This document shows positions 58,287 to 64,000 of a stretch of 64,000 nucleotides of DNA, piece by piece. Positions within the stretch are counted from its first letter, which is position 1. Each line of letters starts with the position of its first letter. The notes below the pieces were generated by a model that saw only the letters and a program-made list of their open reading frames with translations, did not search any database and had not been told where the DNA came from. This DNA comes from Bacteroidota bacterium (GTDB taxonomy: Bacteria; Bacteroidota; Bacteroidia; Chitinophagales; Saprospiraceae). The DNA lies in assembly GCA_963169455.1 (NCBI GenBank), contig CAUJDW010000128.1:62001-126000 (forward strand), read 5' to 3'. A program made the position numbers and the translations under genes.

Positions 58287-59627
58287 CTAGTGAAACAGTT
58301 TTTCCAGTTTGTTAATCGCTTCCGGAAGTGCGAAAATGACGACCTTGTCATTTAGCTGCAATTGAAATTCTCCATCCGGAATGAAGGCCTCTTCTCCGCG
58401 AATGACGCCGCCAATCAGGGCCATCTTCGGAAAGTGCAGGTCCTTGATAGGTTTTTTGGTGATCTGGTTCGATTTGTGCACCACATACTCGATAATTTCC
58501 GCATCCACTCCGTGCAGGCTGGTGATGGCCTCCACCTGCCCTTTGCGCACAAAACGGAAAATGTTGTTGGCGGCAATGAGCTTTTTGTTGATCAGTGTGT
58601 CGACCCCGATATTCTGAGAAATGTGAATGTATTCCTTGTTCTCCACCTGGGCGATGGTCTTGTACACGCCGTGGTTTTTGGCGGTGAGGCTGGCGATGAT
58701 ATTGGTCTCCGAGTTGTCCGACAGGGCGACAAAGGCATCCATGCGGCTGAGGCCCTCCTCTTCCAGCAGTTCGATATTGCTGGGTTCTCCGTTAATGATG
58801 AGGGTGTTGTTGAGCTGTTCGGATATCCACTTGCAGCGGTCCTTGTCCTTTTCGATGAGGGTGACGTTGTATTCGTCTTCCAGGCGTTTGGCCGTGGCGA
58901 TGCCCAGGTCGGTCCCGCCCAGGATCATCACGTTCTTCACCCTGATCTTTTTTTTGCCGACCAGGCTGATCAGGCGGTCGGTGTTGTCTTTGCGGGTGAT
59001 GAAATAGATGTGGTCATTTCGCCGGAGAATGGTATCTCCCCGCGGTATGATGGTGCGGTGGCCGCGCAGGATGGCGATGGGCCGAAGCGTCAGGTCCGTC
59101 TCGATGCCGTGGATGTCAACGATATGTTTGTTGACCAGCGGTGAGTTCTCGTCCAGAGTGACGCCGATGAGGTTGATCTTGCCCTCTTCGAACTCGAAGT
59201 GGTCGGTAAAGGTGCACTCCCGGATGAGGCGGTAAATCTCCCCTGCGGCCAGCATGGTAGGGGAAATGAGGGAGTCAATGCCCAGTTCCCGGAACAGGTT
59301 CCGCTGCCCTTCTTCCAGGTATTCCTGGTTGTTTACCCGTGCAATGGCCTGCCGGGCGCCCATTTTCTTGGCCAGAATGGCCGTCACGAGGTTGTTTTTT
59401 TCCGATGTGGTAACGGCCAGCACCAGCTTGGCCCGGCCGATGCCGGCTTGTTCCAGGATGTCGATGGAGGAGGAATCGCCCCGGATAGTCATCACGTCGA
59501 GGTGGGTGGAAGCATAATCCAGCACTTCCTGGTTGGAGTCGATCAGGACGATGTCCTGGTTTTCGCAAACAAGCAGTTCAGCCAGGTGGAACCCCACATC
59601 TCCGGCTCCTGCAATTACAATTTTCAT
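58287..59627 (-). CDS. trkA: Trk system K+ uptake regulator TrkA
   Basis: 446 aa with two RCK units. First Rossmann fold MKIVIAGAGDVGFHLAELL (GxGxxG, residues 7-12) with LIDSN closing the nucleotide site. A TrkA-C domain lies at about 140-225. The second Rossmann fold NVMILGGTDLGIATAKRL (about 233-250; GxTxxG, degenerate) is followed by a second TrkA-C domain to the end. NAD(H)/ATP binding gates TrkH. First gene of a trkA-trkH operon. Confidence 0.96.
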   Translation of the reverse strand: MKIVIAGAGDVGFHLAELLVCENQDIVLIDSNQEVLDYASTHLDVMTIRGDSSSIDILEQAGIGRAKLVLAVTTSEKNNLVTAILAKKMGARQAIARVNNQEYLEEGQRNLFRELGIDSLISPTMLAAGEIYRLIRECTFTDHFEFEEGKINLIGVTLDENSPLVNKHIVDIHGIETDLTLRPIAILRGHRTIIPRGDTILRRNDHIYFITRKDNTDRLISLVGKKKIRVKNVMILGGTDLGIATAKRLEDEYNVTLIEKDKDRCKWISEQLNNTLIINGEPSNIELLEEEGLSRMDAFVALSDNSETNIIASLTAKNHGVYKTIAQVENKEYIHISQNIGVDTLINKKLIAANNIFRFVRKGQVEAITSLHGVDAEIIEYVVHKSNQITKKPIKDLHFPKMALIGGVIRGEEAFIPDGEFQLQLNDKVVIFALPEAINKLEKLFH

Positions 59628-59757
59628 TGCTATTAAAGGTTTAGCACCGAAAAGTACACAGAAACAGGCAGGAAAACTACCTGCACAAGCAACAAATCTT
59701 CTCTAAATTGCTTTCCAGATTATGGGTTTACGAATCTGACAATAAATTGTACATTCC

Positions 59758-60210
59758 ATGAAAATACTGATGGTTTGCCTGGGTAATATCTGCCGCTCAC
59801 CGCTGGCGGAAGGCATCATGCGGAATAAAGTGGCCGAAAAGGGGCTGAACTGGGAGGTGGACTCTGCCGGAACCGGTTTCTGGCACATCGGCGAATCGCC
59901 GGACCCGCGCTCGGTACTCACTGCCCGCAAATACGGGCTCGACATCACAAGCCAGCGCGCCCGCCAGATCAAACCGCACGACCTGGACCATTTCGACCTC
60001 ATCCTGGCTATGGACGAATCCAACTACCGGGATATCCTGCGCCTGGCCTATTCCGAACAGCAGCAGCAAAAGGTAGCCATGATCCTCAATTACGTCCATC
60101 CGGGCCACAACCGCAGTGTGCCCGACCCTTACTGGGATGACGACGGCTTCGACCAGGTGTACCGGATGCTCACTGAAGCCTGCGAGCGGGTCATCGACGC
60201 CCATAGCTGA
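59758..60210 (+). CDS. Low-molecular-weight protein-tyrosine phosphatase
   Basis: 150 aa. Active-site loop CLGNICRS with nucleophile Cys7 and Arg13, and the general acid Asp123 in VPDPYWDDDGF. The sizes and both motifs are complete, so it is likely active. These enzymes dephosphorylate tyrosine or arginine residues, often tied to capsule or surface-polysaccharide kinases, none of which is near here. Monocistronic, divergent from trkA and convergent with glyA. Confidence 0.93.
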   Translation: MKILMVCLGNICRSPLAEGIMRNKVAEKGLNWEVDSAGTGFWHIGESPDPRSVLTARKYGLDITSQRARQIKPHDLDHFDLILAMDESNYRDILRLAYSEQQQQKVAMILNYVHPGHNRSVPDPYWDDDGFDQVYRMLTEACERVIDAHS

Positions 60211-60227
60211 GGTTTGGCCGGCGCGGG

Positions 60228-61517
60228 TCAGGCGTGTATTTTTATTTCTTCGTACAGGGGGAATTGTTCCATAAAAGCCCGGGCCTGTTTGCCCGTTTCC
60301 GCGATCAGGGCCTCATTCCCGGCATCGGAGATGATGGCGTCCACCCAGCCGGCGATCTTCCGGCAGTCGTCTTCCCGAAGCCCCCTGCTGGTAATGGCTG
60401 CCGTGCCTATCCGGATGCCGGAAGTGATGAAGGGCGACTGGGTGTCGAAGGGCACCATGTTTTTGTTGACGGTGATATGGGCGCGTTCCAGGGCTTTCTC
60501 CGCCACTTTGCCCGTCACGCCTTTTGAGCGCAGGTCGATGAGCATGAGGTGGTTGTCGGTGCCTCCTGAAATGACCTCGTAGCCTTTTTCGACGAAAGCG
60601 CCGGCCATGGCCTGGGCATTGCGGATCACCTGCCTGCCATAGGTTTTGAATTCCGGCTGCAGCGCTTCGCCGAAGGCGACGGCTTTGGCGGCGATGACGT
60701 GTTCGAGCGGGCCGCCCTGCATCCCCGGGAATACGCCGCTGTTGAGGATGGCCGACATGGGTATGGGGCTTCCTTTTTTGGTGGCCCGCCCCCAGGGGTT
60801 GTCGAAGTCTTCGCCCATCATGATAATGCCGCCGCGCGGCCCCCGGAGGGTCTTGTGCGTGGTCGATGTGACGATGTGGCAATGCGGCAATGGGTTGTTG
60901 AGCAGCCCCGCGGCGATGAGCCCGGCGGGGTGGGCGATATCGGCCAGCAGCAGCGCCCCCACCTTGTCGGCAATGGCTCGGAAGCGCTCGTAGTCCCAGT
61001 CGCGGGCGTAAGCCGATGCGCCGCAGATGATCAGCCTGGGCCTGACGGCCAGCGCCTTGGCCTCCACTTTATCCATGTCGATGAGCCCGCTTTCTTTTTC
61101 CACGCCATAGAAATGCGCTTCGTAAACCATGCCTGAATAATTGACCGGCGAACCGTGCGACAGGTGCCCTCCGTGCGAGAGGTCGAAGCCCAGGATGGGG
61201 TCGCCGGGCTGGAGCACTGCCAGGAAAACGGCTGCATTGGCCTGCGCGCCCGAGTGCGGCTGCACGTTGGCGAAGCCGGCGCCAAAGAGCTCCTTCAGCC
61301 TGTCGATGGCCAGTTGTTCAATCCGATCCACAATTTCACAACCTCCATAATAGCGCTTGCCGGGGTAGCCCTCGGCGTATTTATTGGTCAGGCAACTGCC
61401 CATGGCTTCCAGCACCTGCTGGCTGGTGAAGTTTTCGGAAGCGATCAGTTCAATGCCATGCCGTTGCCGGTTCAACTCTTTCCGGATCAAATCGAATACT
61501 ACGCGGTCTTTTGCCAT
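60228..61517 (-). CDS. glyA: Serine hydroxymethyltransferase
   Basis: 429 aa from [23 protein letters not shown] enzyme that makes glycine and 5,10-methylene-THF from serine. Landmarks: [56 protein letters not shown], and the PLP-binding Lys in [29 protein letters not shown] is near the C-terminus. An upstream in-frame start (61550) overlaps the promoter and is rejected. Promoter at 61567-61540. Confidence 0.97.
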   Translation of the reverse strand: MAKDRVVFDLIRKELNRQRHGIELIASENFTSQQVLEAMGSCLTNKYAEGYPGKRYYGGCEIVDRIEQLAIDRLKELFGAGFANVQPHSGAQANAAVFLAVLQPGDPILGFDLSHGGHLSHGSPVNYSGMVYEAHFYGVEKESGLIDMDKVEAKALAVRPRLIICGASAYARDWDYERFRAIADKVGALLLADIAHPAGLIAAGLLNNPLPHCHIVTSTTHKTLRGPRGGIIMMGEDFDNPWGRATKKGSPIPMSAILNSGVFPGMQGGPLEHVIAAKAVAFGEALQPEFKTYGRQVIRNAQAMAGAFVEKGYEVISGGTDNHLMLIDLRSKGVTGKVAEKALERAHITVNKNMVPFDTQSPFITSGIRIGTAAITSRGLREDDCRKIAGWVDAIISDAGNEALIAETGKQARAFMEQFPLYEEIKIHA

Positions 61518-61539
61518 GTGTGAGGTGATTATTGTGGCG

Positions 61540-61567
61540 CAAAAATACAATAAATCCCCGAAGCAAA
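61540..61567 (-). promoter_or_regulatory. Candidate promoter for glyA
   Basis: On the minus strand TTTG (61567-61564), 16 bases, TATTTTTG (61547-61540), close to the Bacteroidota pattern. The ATG at 61517 is 22 bases downstream. Confidence 0.55.
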
Positions 61568-61769
61568 GCTTTTATTAATCCCGGAGATGTTAACGCCCGA
61601 CAGGGTTCAAAAAGATATTTCTTTCTTTCGGCCAAAGAGATGGCATTTTTTGAAACCTCCACCCCCCATGGCCGGTATATATTGCAGGTTAGGCCAAAAG
61701 CGCCCAAGGTTGCAGGATGGGCCGCCAGTGTTGGAGGCGGCTTTTCGGAATAAAAAAACAAGTCAATTG

Positions 61770-63419
61770 ATGCTGAAAAAAAGCTGCCGGCTATTCCTTT
61801 TCCTCTTTTTCCTGTCTCTGTTTTCCACCGTGCTGAACGCCGCCTCAGCGCGTTACCGCTGCATGTGGCGCGATGACCCGGCCACGACCATGGTAATCGG
61901 CTGGGATCAGGTTGCCGGCAGCAACCCCGAAGTATTCTATGACGTTGTGGACTTCGGCAGGCAGCTCAACGCCTATCGGTTCAAACAAAAACCCGACCGC
62001 ATCATCAGCGCAAAGGGGATGAACAACCACTTCGCCCGCCTCTCAGGCCTGAAGCCCAACACTGTTTACTACTTCGTGATCAGGGACAGCGAAGGGGCCA
62101 GCCAGCGAATGTCTTTTAAAACGGCGCCCGACACCCCCAACGAGCGCTTTTCGGTCATTGCCGGCGGCGATTCCCGCAATAACCGAGAGGCCAGGCGCGA
62201 CGCCAACCGCCTGGTCAGCAAACTCCGCCCCCACCTCGTCCTGTTCAATGGCGATATGACTGCCGGCGATACTTTTGAGGAATGGCAGGACTGGTTCGAC
62301 GACTGGCAGGAAACTATTGGCAGCGACGGGCGCCTGTTCCCCGTCCTGGCCGCCCGGGGCAACCACGAGTCCGCCAACAGCTCCATTACCGAACTGTTTG
62401 ACGTGAGCAACGCCGATGTCTACTATGCATTGACCTTTGGCGGAAACCTCTTCCGCATCTATACCCTCAACTCCCTCATACCGCCGGGCGGCAGCCAGCG
62501 CATCTGGCTGGAAGGCGACCTGAGCGCCAACCAGGACGTGACCTGGAAAATGGCCCAATACCACCACGCCATCAGGCCTCATACCAGCAAGAAACCGGAA
62601 AAGGACGAATTGCTGCTCAACTGGGCCACCCTATTCCACAAATACCAGGTCGCCCTGGCCATGGAATCCGACGCGCATGTGGTCAAACTGACCTATCCCA
62701 TCAGGCCCTCGCGGGATCCTGGCAGCGAGGAAGGTTTTATCCGGGACGATGAAAGGGGCACTGTGTATATCGGAGAAGGATGCTGGGGAGCTCCCCTCCG
62801 GGAAGCGAATGACAACAAATCCTGGACGCGCGCCAGCGGCAGTTTCAACCAGTTCAACTGGATATTCATCGACCGGGAAAAGATCGAGATCCGGACGATC
62901 CGGACCGATGGCGCCCTTCAGGTTGCGGAGGTGAGCCACAACAACATTTTTGAACCGCCGATCGGGCTCGTCATCTGGAACCCGCCTTCGGGAGACGTGC
63001 TAACCATACGCAAACGCCACCCGAAGGAATCGGAACCGGCGATCGCCGCTCCCCAGCAAGCTCAGCCGGGCCGCCCCAACGTGCCGGCCCCCGAAACGGC
63101 CGCGGCGGCACTGCCTCCGGCAGCAAACGAACCCCAGCCCAACCCCTCCGACCCCAACGACTGGTCGGCCTTCCCAAAACTTTCGCCGGATGAAACGGGC
63201 AATGTGCTTGTCAAGTACAACCTCACCCATGCCTGCGATGTGAGCGTACAACTCATCAACCAGCAATGGCGGGAAATGGCGCGGATCGAATTCCCCAGGC
63301 AAACTGCCGGGGAAGCCATCAAAAGCCTCGACGTGAGCCGGGTGCCGTCCGGCAAATACCTGCTGGTGGTCAAAGGCAGCGGCAAACTGGTGCGCCGCTA
63401 CCAGCTGCTGGTGAAGTAA
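61770..63419 (+). CDS. Exported purple-acid-phosphatase-like metallophosphatase
   Basis: 549 aa from the ATG giving MLKKSCRLFLFLFFLSLFST (signal peptide). A fibronectin-type N-terminal domain (ARYRCMWRDDPATTMVIGWD) is followed by a metallophosphoesterase fold: VIAGGDSRNN, LFNGDMTAGDTFEEW, LAARGNHESANS, and His residues in MAQYHHAIRP and ESDAHVVKL. A Pro/Ala-rich linker (about 425-470) leads to a C-terminal domain with SGKYLLVVKGSGKLVRRYQL, similar to a T9SS sorting end. It is likely secreted or surface-held; the phosphate ester is unknown. An earlier in-frame start (61587) lacks a signal peptide. Confidence 0.87.
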   Translation: MLKKSCRLFLFLFFLSLFSTVLNAASARYRCMWRDDPATTMVIGWDQVAGSNPEVFYDVVDFGRQLNAYRFKQKPDRIISAKGMNNHFARLSGLKPNTVYYFVIRDSEGASQRMSFKTAPDTPNERFSVIAGGDSRNNREARRDANRLVSKLRPHLVLFNGDMTAGDTFEEWQDWFDDWQETIGSDGRLFPVLAARGNHESANSSITELFDVSNADVYYALTFGGNLFRIYTLNSLIPPGGSQRIWLEGDLSANQDVTWKMAQYHHAIRPHTSKKPEKDELLLNWATLFHKYQVALAMESDAHVVKLTYPIRPSRDPGSEEGFIRDDERGTVYIGEGCWGAPLREANDNKSWTRASGSFNQFNWIFIDREKIEIRTIRTDGALQVAEVSHNNIFEPPIGLVIWNPPSGDVLTIRKRHPKESEPAIAAPQQAQPGRPNVPAPETAAAALPPAANEPQPNPSDPNDWSAFPKLSPDETGNVLVKYNLTHACDVSVQLINQQWREMARIEFPRQTAGEAIKSLDVSRVPSGKYLLVVKGSGKLVRRYQLLVK

Positions 63420-63457
63420 CAGCCGCTTTCTTTTGGACGCCGCCCTTACTTCCCGGT

Positions 63458-63486
63458 TTTGCTCTAGGTAAAGTTTTGTAGCTTTG
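63458..63486 (+). promoter_or_regulatory. Candidate promoter for the polyprenyl synthetase gene
   Basis: TTTG (63458-63461), 17 bases, TAGCTTTG (63479-63486), 18 bases before the ATG at 63505. Confidence 0.6.
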
Positions 63487-63504
63487 GGCTGCAAAACAAA
63501 AGGT

Positions 63505-64000
63505 ATGTCCCAATCGCTCAGCACAATTCAGGGTGTCATCGACGCGGAGCTGAAGGCTTTTGAGGCCCGGTTCCGGGAATCCATGCGAAGCCCTGTCCCC
63601 CTGCTGGATAAGATCACTTTCTATATCGTGCGCCGCAAAGGCAAACAGGTGCGCCCCATGTTCGTTTTCCTGGCCGCCAAACTGTGCGGCGAGGTGAATG
63701 ACGCGACCTACACCGCCGCTTCCCTGGTGGAACTCCTGCACACCGCCACCCTGGTTCATGACGACGTCGTGGATGACTCCTACGAACGCCGCGGCTTTTT
63801 CTCCATCAACGCGCTGTGGAAGAATAAAATCGCCGTGCTCGTCGGCGATTACCTCTTCGCACAGGGCATGCTCGTGGCCCTGCGCAGCAAGCAGTACCGC
63901 TTACTCGAAATCGTCTCCGATGCGGTGCAGGCCATGAGCGAAGGGGAGTTGCTGCAGATCGAAAAGGCCCGCCGCCTGGATATCGAAGAGGATATTTACT
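63505..64000 (+). CDS. Polyprenyl synthetase (trans-isoprenyl diphosphate synthase), cut by window edge
   Basis: 165 codons visible of about 325. Start MSQSLSTIQGVIDAELKAFE, then the substrate motif RRKGKQVRPMFVFLAAKLCG, the first Asp-rich motif with two Asp pairs in LVHDDVVDDSYERRG (near residue 90), and VGDYLFAQGMLVAL. It chain-extends FPP or GPP with IPP, forming the side chain of menaquinone or related polyprenyl diphosphates. The second Asp motif lies beyond the edge. Promoter at 63458-63486. Confidence 0.93.
   Translation, partial: MSQSLSTIQGVIDAELKAFEARFRESMRSPVPLLDKITFYIVRRKGKQVRPMFVFLAAKLCGEVNDATYTAASLVELLHTATLVHDDVVDDSYERRGFFSINALWKNKIAVLVGDYLFAQGMLVALRSKQYRLLEIVSDAVQAMSEGELLQIEKARRLDIEEDIY

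Noticed and set aside
57168..58355. 395-codon plus-strand frame opposite trkH and the end of trkA
   Set aside because: The antisense product is Gln/Arg/His-rich; TrkH and TrkA are certain.

Overview
The window reads as one chromosomal contig of a high-GC member of the Bacteroidota, most like the Saprospirales (Lewinella/Phaeodactylibacter-type). This is an inference from gene content. The evidence is a complete Bat (batABCD) aerotolerance operon with MoxR and DUF58 partners, three OmpH/Skp chaperones, proteins with type IX secretion (T9SS) C-terminal domains, a DUF5723 outer-membrane protein, RNase Y, and promoters of the Bacteroidota form TTTG-N19-TAnnTTTG. GC is roughly 55-60% by eye. No rRNA, tRNA, CRISPR array, prophage or intact transposase gene was found.

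Layout. 0-2 kb: murI (cut by the left edge) behind two skp/ompH genes. 2-11.2 kb: a crtA-like gene facing the eight-gene moxR-DUF58-RDD fusion-batA-batB-batC-batD-like-batD operon. 11.4-21.7 kb: a secreted unknown, an MltD-type lytic transglycosylase, an orphan MoaD, a large TPR-CHAT protein whose CHAT catalytic residues look lost, a glucosaminidase, a third OmpH, an M50 protease and an acyl-CoA dehydrogenase. 21.7-23.4 kb: decayed T9SS cargo genes and a mobile-looking repeat. 23.4-28.4 kb: pheT, a coiled-coil gene, zapA and rny, closed by a clear terminator. 28.5-33 kb: modA, two metal-binding exported proteins, a T9SS cargo protein and a hemolysin III. 33-42.9 kb: two GT39-like membrane transferases, aspS, an AT-richer AAA/DUF4143 ATPase with a palindromic candidate operator, two alpha/beta hydrolases and a methyltransferase. 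43-47.4 kb: a Pycsar-type effector protein without a visible cyclase, then a lipoprotein/DUF5723 pair. 47.4-48.1 kb: a dense repeat region. 48-55.2 kb: a desuccinylase-type M14 protein, a SET-domain protein, a 2OG oxygenase, a two-component pair with a sensorless kinase, a GNAT-nitrilase fusion, a DUF486 protein and PPK2. 55.2-64 kb: mtnA, trkH-trkA, a low-molecular-weight phosphatase, glyA, a secreted metallophosphatase and the start of a polyprenyl synthetase.

The genes are mostly housekeeping and envelope functions. Coherent groups are the Bat operon (vWA proteins, TPR protein and MoxR chaperone at the inner membrane/periplasm), trkH-trkA (K+ uptake), coiled coil-zapA (division) with rny next to them, and GNAT/nitrilase-DUF486-ppk2.

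The least ordinary content is non-coding. It includes a three-copy inverted-repeat element, one copy of which supplies the stop codon of mtnA. It includes a 326-bp palindromic insertion flanked by a perfect 11-bp duplication, inserted into a repeat whose uninterrupted form is visible at 33.2 kb. There is also a separate palindrome family, and several intergenic arrays all with an 8-bp period. Among proteins, the likely inactive CHAT protein, the Pycsar effector with a lost HD motif, and the BatD-type/RDD fusion deserve the most attention. I did not see a clearly new multi-gene defence or biosynthetic system.
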